Shown: piece by piece, positions 44,937 to 53,868 of the stretch
How the letters are laid out: every line of letters begins with the position of its first letter
How positions within the stretch are numbered: position 1 is the stretch's first letter
Source: Paenibacillus sp. FSL R7-0337
GTDB lineage: Bacteria; Bacillota; Bacilli; Paenibacillales; Paenibacillaceae
Direction of reading: 5' to 3'
Length of the DNA: 64,000 bases
Assembly (NCBI RefSeq): GCF_037969875.1
Contig: NZ_CP150218.1
Coordinates: 558,001 to 622,000 of the forward strand
Made by a program: the position numbers and the translations under genes
The notes under the pieces: model-generated
What the model saw: only the letters and a program-made list of their open reading frames with translations
What the model was told of the DNA's origin: nothing
Database searches by the model: none

Positions 44937-46109
44937 ATGACAACAAATAATTCTACGGAACAACGCCGGATCGCTATTATTGGAGGGGGACCAGGGGGGC
45001 TAACGCTTGCCCTGATTTTGCAGCAGCATGGTATTTCCTCGACGATCTACGAACGTGAGCATGTGGATCTAAGCCATGAACGCGGAGGTTCCTTAGATAT
45101 CCATGAAGAATCCGGGCAACTCGCTTTGAAGGAAGCCGGATTATATGAAGCTTTTCTGCAGGCAGCACGGTTTGAGGGCGAAGACTTCCGGCTCATGGAT
45201 AAGATGGGGACCCTATACCTGGACGAAGTGGCCGACGAAGAGAGCTCGAAAGGGCAGAGACGCCCGGAGATTGACCGTGGGGTGCTTTGTGACTTGCTTA
45301 TAAACAAATTAGATCCGTCTACCATACAGTATGGCTATAAACTGGAGAAGGTTGTGTCTCTGGGTGAGGGGAAGACGGAGCTTCATTTTGAGAATGGACA
45401 TATCGCTGTGGCTGACCTTGTAATCGGGGCGGATGGTGCCTTTTCCCGTGTTCGTCCTCTGCTTACGGATACAGATGTGGAATATTCAGGTCTGACTATG
45501 CTGGAGCTCAACGTTATTGCAGCCGATCACCCTGATTTGGCAGCTTTCAATGCACGCGGCAAAATGTTCGCGCTGGATGATCACAAAGGGATTCTGGGCC
45601 AGTTGAACGGCAACGGACGGATTAAAGTATATGCGAGCTTCAAGGTAGAGCGGGACTGGTTAAACGAAATCCGCAGCGATAACCCACAGGAGATAAAGGC
45701 AAAACTGCTTGAGCTGTTTCAGGATTGGAGTGAACCGCTCAAGAATTATATCCGGTATGCGGAAGATGCGGTTGTGCCCAGACGGATCTACATGCTGCCA
45801 GTCGGGTTTCGCTGGGAACGCAGCGCTGGTGTCACGTTGATTGGAGATGCAGCGCATGTCATGTCTCCTTTTGCCGGAGAAGGGGTGAATCTTGCCATGC
45901 TGGATGCGCTGGAGCTGGCTCTGGCCATAGTAAGGAACAAGGAAATATCTGTGGCGATTGAAGAATATGAGGAGAAAATGTTCCAGTATGCCTCAGAGAA
46001 AGCAGATGTGTCTAACGAAAATCTCATCCTCAGCTTCTCAGAGAATGCGGCTCCCAAGTTTGCAGCTCTCATGCAATCTTATCAAGACCTGTACGAGCAG
46101 CAAGGCTGA
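44937..46109 (+). CDS. FAD-dependent monooxygenase, TetX-like
   Basis: 390 residues of the class A flavoprotein monooxygenase family. The FAD motif IIGGGPGGLTLAL (14-26), the DG motif VIGADGAFSRVR and the ribose motif LIGDAAHVMSPFAGEGVN are clear. Length and order match TetX, which hydroxylates and inactivates tetracyclines; many relatives act on other aromatics, so substrate is uncertain. Start ATG follows GAAGGAGATG. A TetR regulator lies 55 bases downstream in the same direction and an operator covers the promoter. Confidence 0.87.
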   Translation: MTTNNSTEQRRIAIIGGGPGGLTLALILQQHGISSTIYEREHVDLSHERGGSLDIHEESGQLALKEAGLYEAFLQAARFEGEDFRLMDKMGTLYLDEVADEESSKGQRRPEIDRGVLCDLLINKLDPSTIQYGYKLEKVVSLGEGKTELHFENGHIAVADLVIGADGAFSRVRPLLTDTDVEYSGLTMLELNVIAADHPDLAAFNARGKMFALDDHKGILGQLNGNGRIKVYASFKVERDWLNEIRSDNPQEIKAKLLELFQDWSEPLKNYIRYAEDAVVPRRIYMLPVGFRWERSAGVTLIGDAAHVMSPFAGEGVNLAMLDALELALAIVRNKEISVAIEEYEEKMFQYASEKADVSNENLILSFSENAAPKFAALMQSYQDLYEQQG

Positions 46110-46164
46110 TGTTATCTTCAGCGGGTGTATTTACTATTGGCTTCCGGCATGTTATAAGAAAAGT

Positions 46165-46839
46165 ATGATGAAACCTAAACGTGAAATTGTGAGCCGCCGC
46201 AACCGGCCAGCCAAAGAACCCCTCAGTCATGAAATTATTATCAAGACCGCGTATCAGCTGCTGAAGCAGGAAGGGACCTCCGGCATGAGTATGAGGAAGG
46301 TTGCGAAGCAACTGGACACCGGACCTTCCTCCCTCTATGTTTACGTTAAAAATCTGCAGGAATTGAGTTCATATGTGCTTGACCTTGGTCTCGGTGAGTT
46401 GAAACTGCCGGAGCATACGGACGATAATTGGAAGGAGCAGTTATTTCAATCGCTGCATGCTTATGCCGAGCTGCTTATCGAGCAACCTGGATTAGCGGAG
46501 CTGTCTCTACAGACGATTCCTATCGGGAATAATGCTTTTCGTCTGAATGAGTATTTACTTACCGTCCTGCAAAAGGGCGGAATCACCTCTACGGCCGCTG
46601 CTTGGGGAACGGACCTGTTGCTCTTGTACGTGTCTTCCGTTGCGTTGGAGAAGGCTAAAAGAGCAAGCGAGTTGATGGAAACCGCCCAGAGTTATTATAA
46701 TGAAGCAGATCCGGTACGTTTTCCGTTGATGAACAGTCTGAAGACTGATTTATTCTCGGGGGATAGCGCCTCCAAGGAGAGGTTCTTCTGGGCCATTGAA
46801 GTGATACTCCAGGGGATAATGCACAAACAGCAGGATTGA
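46165..46839 (+). CDS. TetR/AcrR-family regulator, likely controlling the monooxygenase
   Basis: 224 residues: a charged leader, HTH (about 23-68, IIIKTAYQLLKQEG, MSMRKVAKQLDTGPSSLYVYV) and a TetR_C-like ligand domain. The recognition helix TGPSSLYVYVKN is close to that of class-type TetR proteins. Two ATG codons (46165, 46168) follow a weak AGAAAAG. Operon order monooxygenase-TetR and the palindrome at 44852 suggest self-regulation of the pair. Confidence 0.87.
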   Translation: MMKPKREIVSRRNRPAKEPLSHEIIIKTAYQLLKQEGTSGMSMRKVAKQLDTGPSSLYVYVKNLQELSSYVLDLGLGELKLPEHTDDNWKEQLFQSLHAYAELLIEQPGLAELSLQTIPIGNNAFRLNEYLLTVLQKGGITSTAAAWGTDLLLLYVSSVALEKAKRASELMETAQSYYNEADPVRFPLMNSLKTDLFSGDSASKERFFWAIEVILQGIMHKQQD

Positions 46840-46855
46840 TAACCTTGGATTTCTT

Positions 46856-46889
46856 GCATAAGCACCGCGGGTTCATGGGAAAACTTCTA
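46856..46889 (+). promoter_or_regulatory. Candidate forespore-type promoter of duplicated small gene (copy 2)
   Basis: GCATA (46856-46860), 16-base spacer, GGGAAAACTTCTA. Same spacing as the copy at 27424 and a better match to the sigma-F/G -10 pattern. Confidence 0.35.
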
Positions 46890-46934
46890 TAGTGCAGATA
46901 CACCGCATGACTTGATTTCACAAGAGGTTAATCT

Positions 46935-47123
46935 ATGACAACTCAGGACCAGCAGGAGCTTCTGAAGCTTAAACACGAGCAGGACGAAGAGAAGAGACAG
47001 TTCACGAACTTCGCCCGGGCCGTATCAGCTGATGGGGAAGTGGAAGCAGGTCAGGAATTCAGCAACGACCGGCTGCCTGACGACCAGAACCGGATGAAGT
47101 CGGTGGAGAACAGACGTACCTGA
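46935..47123 (+). CDS. Small conserved acidic protein, copy 2 of 2
   Basis: 62 residues, near-identical to copy 1 at 27504, including the C-terminal DDQNRMKSVENR. Ribosome site AAGAGG. The promoter spacing, upstream AAAACTT-TATAGTGCA words and ribosome-site region are also conserved, so the unit of duplication includes regulation. Function unknown; a spore or sporulation role is inferred. Confidence 0.75.
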   Translation: MTTQDQQELLKLKHEQDEEKRQFTNFARAVSADGEVEAGQEFSNDRLPDDQNRMKSVENRRT

Positions 47124-47152
47124 GCACTGTGCAACACTATTACCGTGAAGAA

Positions 47153-47181
47153 GACGCCGGGAAAGATCCCCGGCGCCTTTT
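47153..47181. terminator. Bidirectional terminator
   Basis: GACGCCGGG with CCCCGGCGCC around AAAGAT, then TTTT. Serves the small protein gene and the convergent DUF418 gene. Confidence 0.75.
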
Positions 47182-47195
47182 CGTTGTTCCTCATC

Positions 47196-48362
47196 TTACT
47201 TACCGTATGTCAGCTTACGCCATATAAACTCCATCGGTCCGTACTTGAATATCTTTAACCACAATGTACTGAAAATCGTGAGCCCTGCATACACAGCCAG
47301 AGCAGCCATCATCGTTCCAGTTGATTGGATATGATCCGCAAGTCCGAATCCGTACCCTAGCAACAGGATGGTGCCGATGATGGAGTGGAGCAGATAACAG
47401 GTCAATGACATCCGCCCGACTTTGCTGAAGATCATCAACGCGCTCCGCAGCTGGGGAACGAACAAATACAGCATGGCAAGTGTGCTCATATAGAACATGC
47501 TTCCGGTTAAGCCCCCGCTTTGTCCTAAAACCGAGAGAATTTCTATCGAAGCCATATTCTTAGAAGGAATGAGCATGTCCAGCATCGTACTGCTCTGTGT
47601 AATCACAAAAGCTAATGTACTAAAGATCCAGATTCGTTTCCATAGTTGCTTCTTCAGTTCCATATCTCTGAAGTAACCCATTTTAACAAAGTATGCGCCC
47701 AGTAGAAACATGAGAAACATGGAGAATACGGTAGAGAAAGAACTGGTTGCCATCGGGATCATATCCGCCCACCGGGCTCCTATAGAATCCAAATAAGTAA
47801 GATTGCTATTGTGACTATTCAGAGTGAAATCTGCAAAATACGGTGTTTCTGGTGCAGCAGTATTCATACCATTGTACAAAATGTTGAAAATAGGGGTAAG
47901 GAATTGAATCAGGATTAGTGCGATAATCCAGCGCAGCATCGTTTTGGGCGTTCGCTTGTAGAAGGCTAATAGCAGGAAGCCGGTTACGGCGTAAAAGGCT
48001 AATATATCTCCGACCCAAATAAAAGTGATGTGTAAAATACCAAACCCTAACAGGAAGGTCAGCCTGCGGGCAAACAGTTTGTTGGGACTCTCCACCCGCG
48101 CTGCTGCCCGATCCATAAAAATCATAAATCCTACACCGAACAGAAAGGAGAAGAGGGTGACGAATTTCCCTTCGGCAAACCAGGAGACCAGATTGTGTAA
48201 CCCATCATCCGAGGACATTTCGAATCCCTTGACAGAATCCACGATCAGAAAATAATTGACAATTATAATGCCCATCATCGCAAATCCACGCACAATGTCC
48301 AGAAAATGAACTCTCTCCCGAAGACTCATCGGTTGTCCGTGTCCTTCTTTTTTTTCACTCAT
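47196..48362 (-). CDS. DUF418 (YeiB-family) integral membrane protein
   Basis: About 388 residues with ten or so hydrophobic segments; [17 protein letters not shown] at the start and a C-terminal DUF418 region ending in [22 protein letters not shown] motif. Family function is unclear, possibly acyl transfer or lipid-linked sugar handling. The ATG at 48362 is nine bases after GGGAG; an upstream in-frame ATG at 48380 sits before the ribosome site. Divergent from a two-component system. Confidence 0.85.
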   Translation of the reverse strand: MSEKKEGHGQPMSLRERVHFLDIVRGFAMMGIIIVNYFLIVDSVKGFEMSSDDGLHNLVSWFAEGKFVTLFSFLFGVGFMIFMDRAAARVESPNKLFARRLTFLLGFGILHITFIWVGDILAFYAVTGFLLLAFYKRTPKTMLRWIIALILIQFLTPIFNILYNGMNTAAPETPYFADFTLNSHNSNLTYLDSIGARWADMIPMATSSFSTVFSMFLMFLLGAYFVKMGYFRDMELKKQLWKRIWIFSTLAFVITQSSTMLDMLIPSKNMASIEILSVLGQSGGLTGSMFYMSTLAMLYLFVPQLRSALMIFSKVGRMSLTCYLLHSIIGTILLLGYGFGLADHIQSTGTMMAALAVYAGLTIFSTLWLKIFKYGPMEFIWRKLTYGK

Positions 48363-48545
48363 ATCCATGCTCCCTTCCATTATAAAGATTAAATATAAAG
48401 ATCAAATCTTAACCATTTATGAAGGACTATCATTTTTTCTTAAAATGTGACAAATTCGTGTCTGTTGTAAGTTTTAATAAACTGTTAAGATTTATACCGT
48501 ATCTTATAAGTTACTAAGCATCTAGAATCATGAGGTGAGCGAGGA

Positions 48546-49241
48546 ATGACCCATCGAATATTAGTGGTAGAGGATGATCAGGATATTGGCAGCCTTTTGC
48601 AAGACTCCCTTACGCGCGTAGGATATGAAGTGTTAAGGGCTCAAGATGGGCGGCGTGCTGTAGAATTGGTCAATGATTCTCTGGACTTGGTTATCCTGGA
48701 TATTATGATGCCGGGGATTTCAGGAATTGAAACCTGTAAGCAGATTAGGGAAACCTCCAATGTTCCGATTCTATTCCTGACGGCCAGATCAAGCACACTT
48801 GACAAAACTGAGGGGTTACTCGCTGGAGGCGATGACTATATGACTAAACCGTTCTCGGAGGATGAGCTTCACGCAAGAGTGATTGCCCAATTACGCAGAT
48901 ATACAATTTATAAGGAAAAACAGGAACCTGAAGAAATGTTTCTGGTTGGGGGCAAGCTAAGGGTTAACGAAGAGTTTAATGAAGTCTGGAAGGAAGGGCG
49001 GCAAATCATGTTGTCCGATCTGGAATATCGTATTCTGAAATTGCTCATGAGCAAACGGAATAAGATTTTTTCTGCCCAAAATATATATGAAAGTGTGTGG
49101 AGTCAGCCCTACTTTTACTGTTCCAACAATACAGTCATGGTGCATATCCGGAAGCTGCGCGCCAAAATTGAGGAGGATCCGGCACATCCAACATACATTC
49201 AAACGGAATGGGGAAGAGGCTATCGATTTGTTGCATCGTAA
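48546..49241 (+). CDS. OmpR-family response regulator (VanR-like)
   Basis: 231 residues: receiver with Asp52 (ILDIMMPG) and DDYMTKPF, winged helix at about 130-231. Closest in layout to VanR-type regulators. ATG follows GAGGTGAGCGAGG. Its 3' end overlaps the kinase start. Likely targets are the divergent DUF418 gene and the operon itself. Confidence 0.9.
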   Translation: MTHRILVVEDDQDIGSLLQDSLTRVGYEVLRAQDGRRAVELVNDSLDLVILDIMMPGISGIETCKQIRETSNVPILFLTARSSTLDKTEGLLAGGDDYMTKPFSEDELHARVIAQLRRYTIYKEKQEPEEMFLVGGKLRVNEEFNEVWKEGRQIMLSDLEYRILKLLMSKRNKIFSAQNIYESVWSQPYFYCSNNTVMVHIRKLRAKIEEDPAHPTYIQTEWGRGYRFVAS

Positions 49242-50535
49242 ATTTTCGTTAACGAATAAACTAGCCATGCTGATCTTTGCTGCTGCGATTGTGAGTGGTG
49301 TGTTCTTTCTGTCTGCACAAAAAATTACCAATGAACTGATCGACAGATATTTGAGCTCGGATGAGTATTATCAGGAGGAGTCAGCTAAATACATTCAGAA
49401 ATTCAGCAGGTATGTTTCAGTCAATGAGCTGGCCACATCGGATCGGAAAGCTTTTGAAGCCTGGGTCAAAAAAGAAAACTATATTACCCTCACCATATCG
49501 AAGGACCAGGTTCTGCAATATAACTCCAATTATACTGTTGAAGACGAATCGGCTTATGGAAAGGAACGGGTGACTGAGTACGAACAGAATCATTCTTATC
49601 CGGTCAAGTTCAGTGATGGTGGAGGAGAGGTTAGTATCGACGGCTTCTATTCCTCCAGATATGACGATCTGGCTTTTACTCTGGAGCTTCTAGCCGCAAC
49701 GTTAATCTTTCTGATCATTGTTCTCTTGGGCATTCGCCGAAGTCTCCGCTATCTGCGGACCATTCATCAAGAAATCCATATTCTTGAGGGCGGTGAATTG
49801 GACTACGATATGACCGTGAAGGGACATGATGAGTTAGCGATGATTGCAGAGAGTATTGAGGAGCTGCGCAAAGCTTTCCTGGACAAACTTAACGCCATTG
49901 AGGAATTACAAGCAGAGAGCCGAAGCCTGGTCACCGAAATGTCGCATGATATGCGCACACCACTGACTTCGCTCATCATGTATCTGGAGTTTGCTCAAAA
50001 GGAGCCGGTTGAAGCGGGGACTCCCAAGGATCGTTATGTGGCCAATGCATACGGCAAAGCCATGAAATTGAAAAGCTTGACTGACAATCTGTTTGCTTAC
50101 TTCCTGCTGGACAAGGAAAGTGCGGCTGATTCGGAGAGCGTTGCTGTAAATGAAGTAATCTACGACCTGATGTCAGATCAGGTCGCTATTCTCCGTCAGG
50201 AGCATTTCCGGGTCCATATCTCAGGAGAGCTGCCGGAAACGTATATTAATGTGAATATAGAGGAGCTTGGCCGTGTATTTGATAATGTGATGTCCAACTT
50301 ATTGAAATACACGGATCCAGAAGAAGAAATCAGTATTACATTTGTATCAGACCAGGAGATATTCGAGATTCATTTTGTTAATACGATTAAACAACTGGAC
50401 GTGCCCCCTGAGAGCAACGGCCTTGGGGAAAGAAGCATTGCCCGGATGATGTCCCGCATGCAGGGACAGTTTCACAGTAAAGCAGAAAATTCCAAATATC
50501 ATACAGTGTTGCGATTTTGGAACACTAAGATGTAG
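49228..50535 (+). CDS. Sensor histidine kinase (VanS-like)
   Basis: About 435 residues: membrane helices near 14-30 and 150-170, extracellular sensor of about 120 residues, HAMP, His240 in TEMSHDMRTPL, N box FDNVMSNLLKY. The G box is degenerate (LGERSIARMM). No ATG is well placed; TTG 49228, eight bases after GGAAGAGG, is the best start and overlaps the regulator. Followed by a PsiE gene. Confidence 0.87.
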   Translation: MLHRKFSLTNKLAMLIFAAAIVSGVFFLSAQKITNELIDRYLSSDEYYQEESAKYIQKFSRYVSVNELATSDRKAFEAWVKKENYITLTISKDQVLQYNSNYTVEDESAYGKERVTEYEQNHSYPVKFSDGGGEVSIDGFYSSRYDDLAFTLELLAATLIFLIIVLLGIRRSLRYLRTIHQEIHILEGGELDYDMTVKGHDELAMIAESIEELRKAFLDKLNAIEELQAESRSLVTEMSHDMRTPLTSLIMYLEFAQKEPVEAGTPKDRYVANAYGKAMKLKSLTDNLFAYFLLDKESAADSESVAVNEVIYDLMSDQVAILRQEHFRVHISGELPETYINVNIEELGRVFDNVMSNLLKYTDPEEEISITFVSDQEIFEIHFVNTIKQLDVPPESNGLGERSIARMMSRMQGQFHSKAENSKYHTVLRFWNTKM

Positions 50536-50559
50536 ACATACTGAAATAGGAGAAACATA

Positions 50560-50967
50560 ATGGAATATATAAAAAAGGTGCCTTACCTCTTACAGGCGCT
50601 GCTCAATATTTGCCTGTTTTTACTGGCGTTAGCGCTAAGCGTACTCCTGATCAGTGAGACTTGGTACATCATGCAGGTTGTGTACAACTCATTCTTCGTT
50701 AAAGTCGACAGTTATTATGAAATGTTGGGGGAACTACTCATATTCTTCATGTATTTCGAGTTCATTGCTTTGATTATCAAATATTTCAAGTCCAATTTTC
50801 ATTTCCCCCTTCGTTACTTCATTTATATTGGCATCACGGCGATCACTCGATTGATTATCATTGACCATGACCAGGCGGTTTCAACATTCTGGTGGTCGGT
50901 GTCCATTCTTATAATGATCAGCGCATTGTTTATTGCCAATAAGAAAAAATCTATGGAAGAACATTAA
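50560..50967 (+). CDS. PsiE-family membrane protein
   Basis: 135 residues, four membrane helices, matching phosphate-starvation-inducible PsiE proteins (LRYFIYIGITAITRLIIIDH is the conserved stretch). Function poorly known. ATG after AGGAG, 25 bases beyond the kinase; probably third gene of that operon. Confidence 0.8.
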   Translation: MEYIKKVPYLLQALLNICLFLLALALSVLLISETWYIMQVVYNSFFVKVDSYYEMLGELLIFFMYFEFIALIIKYFKSNFHFPLRYFIYIGITAITRLIIIDHDQAVSTFWWSVSILIMISALFIANKKKSMEEH

Positions 50968-50978
50968 TAATCGCGAAG

Positions 50979-51006
50979 AAACGCCGGGAAGATCTCCGGC
51001 GTTTTT
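50979..51006 (+). terminator. Terminator after psiE-like gene
   Basis: AACGCCGG pairs with CCGGCGTT around GAAGATCT, then TTTTT. Confidence 0.85.
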
Positions 51007-51029
51007 CATTTTCCATTGTATTATGGACT

Positions 51030-51197
51030 TTATTCCAGATTCGCATGTTTTCCATACATCTTATTAGAGTCCAGGTTCCTTTCCTCCATGAAACGCAAGA
51101 TTATCGCATCATACAATAGCAGGATCGCTTGCTCAAACAGTGATCCCATGGGTTGAATCGTCCGGTAATCACCCTCCGACTGATCTTTGGTAACTCC
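51030..51197 (-). pseudogene. hxlB: C-terminal remnant of 6-phospho-3-hexuloisomerase (hxlB)
   Basis: Read on the - strand, the last 55 codons encode a conserved HxlB C-terminus: [39 protein letters not shown], then a stop at 51030. The first two-thirds of the gene are missing; the frame is joined directly to hxlA sequence in another frame. HxlB isomerises hexulose-6-phosphate in formaldehyde fixation. Not functional here. Confidence 0.75.
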
Positions 51198-51310
51198 ATA
51201 ATTTTCAGGTCGGCCAATACGGTCAGGTTAGGGAAAGCGGCTTTTACTTCCTTTACCGCTCTAAGCCCTTCATTGATGACCACAGGCGTACCGATTTCTA
51301 CAACATCAAT
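51198..51310 (-). pseudogene. hxlA: Internal fragment of 3-hexulose-6-phosphate synthase (hxlA)
   Basis: About 38 codons of the - strand match the HxlA N-terminal part ([33 protein letters not shown]). The first 20 or so codons and the remaining 80% are lost. The fragment is flanked by hxlR on one side and hxlB on the other, so two deletions collapsed the locus. Confidence 0.75.
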
Positions 51311-51311
51311 G

Positions 51312-51512
51312 CTTGTGAATCAATTACGCGAGCTTGAAGATCATCTCATCGTACACCGGGAAGTATATCCTGTAGTTTCACCTAAAGTGGAATACTCATT
51401 GACTGAATATGGGGAGAGTCTGATACCGGTTCTGAATGCTATGTATGAATGGGGCAAAGGTTACATTAGAGATGTGCTGGATAAAGATCCCCAATATAAA
51501 TCAGCCACTTAA
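51312..51512 (+). pseudogene. hxlR: C-terminal fragment of HxlR-family regulator
   Basis: 66 codons from the recognition-helix region onward: [20 protein letters not shown] and [18 protein letters not shown], then TAA. The HTH start is missing because the deletion joins it to hxlA at 51311. In intact genomes hxlR is divergent from hxlAB and activates it with formaldehyde; the same orientation is preserved in the relic. Confidence 0.75.
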
Positions 51513-51534
51513 TAGAAACCCGTAATCAGCGAAT

Positions 51535-51575
51535 AAAAGCCGGAACCAGGTTGATGGCCTAGGTACCGGCTTTTG
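51535..51575. terminator. Bidirectional terminator
   Basis: AAAAGCCGG (51535-51543) pairs with CCGGCTTTT (51566-51574). It separates the hxlR relic from the convergent ABC operon. Confidence 0.8.
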
Positions 51576-51579
51576 TCAC

Positions 51580-52323
51580 TTATTGCTCAATTTTCTTCCA
51601 GAAAACTTTAGACATCTGCTGTAACAGAAGCAAGTGAAAGAGGAGCCCTACAATAAAGATTAGGGTTATTTTCGAAACAGAAGGAGTTCCTTCTATGCCT
51701 TCAAGATATAGCTTGGCCGGCCAATATGTTGGAAACACCGCTGCAGCCAGCTGCCAGGGAGCAGGAACAAAATAGGCGAAAACCGCTCCCAGAAGAGTTA
51801 GCCCAATAATTTTGGAAAGGGCAAGACCCTCTACTTTATTAGCCGCAAATGTAGCTAAAAACATCGCAAGTATTGGTGTCTCTAATACGAGCAGCAGATG
51901 CACTGCGATATTCACTGGTTCATGTTGCGCAACACCGCTGAACAGTAGAAAAACAGCCGTCATGATTATGCCGATCAAGGTCGGAAGAATCAGCCGATAG
52001 GCCAGATACCCGCTTTTCATCAAGGGGGTTACTGCATACATGCCAATTAAATGTTCGTCGCGTTCATCCAGGATTAATAAACCTGCTGCTATTCCCGCTA
52101 ATTGAGGAACAAGCAGCATTAGAAAAGCGCTAATAAAACCGGAGTAGGAAAGAAGATAAAAGGACGAGAGGGAAGCAATCCACTCTGATAAGGGACCCAA
52201 TCCATATCTTACAATAAGGGTGAGCAGAAAGGGACCAAGAGTTATGAGCAGAAGCATCGGATCTTTTACTGCATGTTGGGAATCATGACGGAGCATGGTT
52301 CTATACCTAAACATATTTTCCAC
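51580..52323 (-). CDS. ABC-2 type permease, second of pair
   Basis: 247 residues with six membrane helices; resembles permeases of the fluoroquinolone/antibiotic export type. Its start overlaps the end of the upstream permease by 17 bases. Last gene of the TetR-ATPase-permease-permease operon. Confidence 0.82.
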   Translation of the reverse strand: MENMFRYRTMLRHDSQHAVKDPMLLLITLGPFLLTLIVRYGLGPLSEWIASLSSFYLLSYSGFISAFLMLLVPQLAGIAAGLLILDERDEHLIGMYAVTPLMKSGYLAYRLILPTLIGIIMTAVFLLFSGVAQHEPVNIAVHLLLVLETPILAMFLATFAANKVEGLALSKIIGLTLLGAVFAYFVPAPWQLAAAVFPTYWPAKLYLEGIEGTPSVSKITLIFIVGLLFHLLLLQQMSKVFWKKIEQ

Positions 52324-53017
52324 CTCCGTCCTGCACCCTCACGGTCCTTTGTATCAGGGAATAGACCCACCAGACTGCCAGACCAAGCCACAGCAACAGT
52401 ATAAACACGGCATAGAACGAATCTGATACTCCCAGGGGATGAGAGGCGCCTTGTAATAGCATTAACGTTCCTTGAACCGGCAGGACAGCATAGAGAGGTG
52501 TTGTATACAGATCCAAGTAACCCAGTACAGGTAATATAAAGACCAGGGAATATAGCTGGGACAATAATATGAAGCTGTTAATCGAACGGCTTTTTATCGC
52601 TGCAGCTAATCCTATTAAAGTGAAAAAAGAAGAAGTCAAAACGATAGCAAGAACATACTGCACCGGAGACACAGGCCACCCTGCAGAACTTAAATGTATA
52701 GCAAAAGCAACAGCAAGGGATAAGCAGCTTAAAGATAAACATTTGGCCAGAATGTACTCCAGCGTATGAACAGGTGTAACCAAAAGATTCTCAAATATAC
52801 CCTGATCTCTCTCCAAGAGCAGAATTCCTCCTGCCAGAATCAAACCAAGAGCACTCGGGTCTGAAAAAGTAAGCAGTAGCAAGGTGGTATCCAAATAGGC
52901 CTCGGGAACGATGCTGAGCCCACCGATATAAACCATACAAACAAGGAAATAAACAAAATACAGTCCATGCTTCCATTGGAAGCGAAGGTCAAAAAGGAAT
53001 AGTCGCCATGTTCTCAT
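52307..53017 (-). CDS. ABC-2 type permease, first of pair
   Basis: 236 residues, six membrane helices, with the EllV-type motif GGILLLERDQGIFENLLVTP in the cytoplasmic region common to ABC-2 drug exporters. Overlaps the ATPase gene by 4 bases. Forms the channel with the other permease. Confidence 0.82.
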   Translation of the reverse strand: MRTWRLFLFDLRFQWKHGLYFVYFLVCMVYIGGLSIVPEAYLDTTLLLLTFSDPSALGLILAGGILLLERDQGIFENLLVTPVHTLEYILAKCLSLSCLSLAVAFAIHLSSAGWPVSPVQYVLAIVLTSSFFTLIGLAAAIKSRSINSFILLSQLYSLVFILPVLGYLDLYTTPLYAVLPVQGTLMLLQGASHPLGVSDSFYAVFILLLWLGLAVWWVYSLIQRTVRVQDGGGKYV

Positions 53018-53868
53018 ACCAGGCTTTCCCCCGTAACATCCATAAAGATTTGATCCAAGGTAGCCTCTAAGGAATGCATGGTGACAATGGGATGAGAACG
53101 GATAATCGAGAGGAAATCAGGGTTATCTCCAATAGCAGTTAAAGGGAATTCTGCTGTTGTCTTTGCTCCTTGCACCTGATATTCAATTCTGAGTTTGCGT
53201 TCTCCGTTTCGCAGCATCAGATTCTTGGGGGAATCAATTAACTTGATTACACCATTTACGATAAAAGCTACTCTGTCGCATAATAGCTCGGCTGCCTGCA
53301 TGTTATGGGTGGTCAGAATGACTGTCGTCCCGGCGTCTTTACGCTGCTTAATAAGTTTTTTAAGCATATCGGCATTGACAGGATCCAGCCCGGAGGTCGG
53401 TTCATCCAGAAATAAGACGTCCGGATTATTCTGCACAGCACGGCAATAATTCAGTCTCATCTTCATTCCTTTTGAGTAATCCCCAACTTTCATATGCGCC
53501 GCATCCTTCAAACCTACTTGCTGGAGTAAATCCATAGGGTCTGAACAATGAGCGCGGTAAAGTGATCCGAAATGTCTTAGATTCTCCAGGGCGGTAAAAC
53601 GGTTATAGAAGTTGGGAAATTCAAATGCAACCCCGACTCGTTCAAAATATTCAGGACCCACCGATTTCACTTCTTGATCTAAAACGGTAGCAGAACCATT
53701 ATATTCTTTCAGCTTGCCAATCAATATATTTTGTGTCGTGCTTTTCCCGGCACCGGATGGACCTAAAAAACCGAAAATTTCTCCTTTCCTGATGTTGAAA
53801 TTGAGTCCTTTTAAAACAGGACTGTCTTGACCTGGATAGGTGTAAGATAGTTCCTCGACTCTAATCAT
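53014..53868 (-). CDS. ABC transporter ATP-binding protein
   Basis: 284 residues: Walker A GPSGAGKST, a signature reading YSKGMKMRL in place of LSGGQ, Walker B VLFLDEPTSGLD, H-loop TTHNM. The 60-residue C-terminal extension is usual for drug-export ATPases. Overlaps TetR by 8 bases and the permease by 4. Confidence 0.9.
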   Translation of the reverse strand: MIRVEELSYTYPGQDSPVLKGLNFNIRKGEIFGFLGPSGAGKSTTQNILIGKLKEYNGSATVLDQEVKSVGPEYFERVGVAFEFPNFYNRFTALENLRHFGSLYRAHCSDPMDLLQQVGLKDAAHMKVGDYSKGMKMRLNYCRAVQNNPDVLFLDEPTSGLDPVNADMLKKLIKQRKDAGTTVILTTHNMQAAELLCDRVAFIVNGVIKLIDSPKNLMLRNGERKLRIEYQVQGAKTTAEFPLTAIGDNPDFLSIIRSHPIVTMHSLEATLDQIFMDVTGESLV

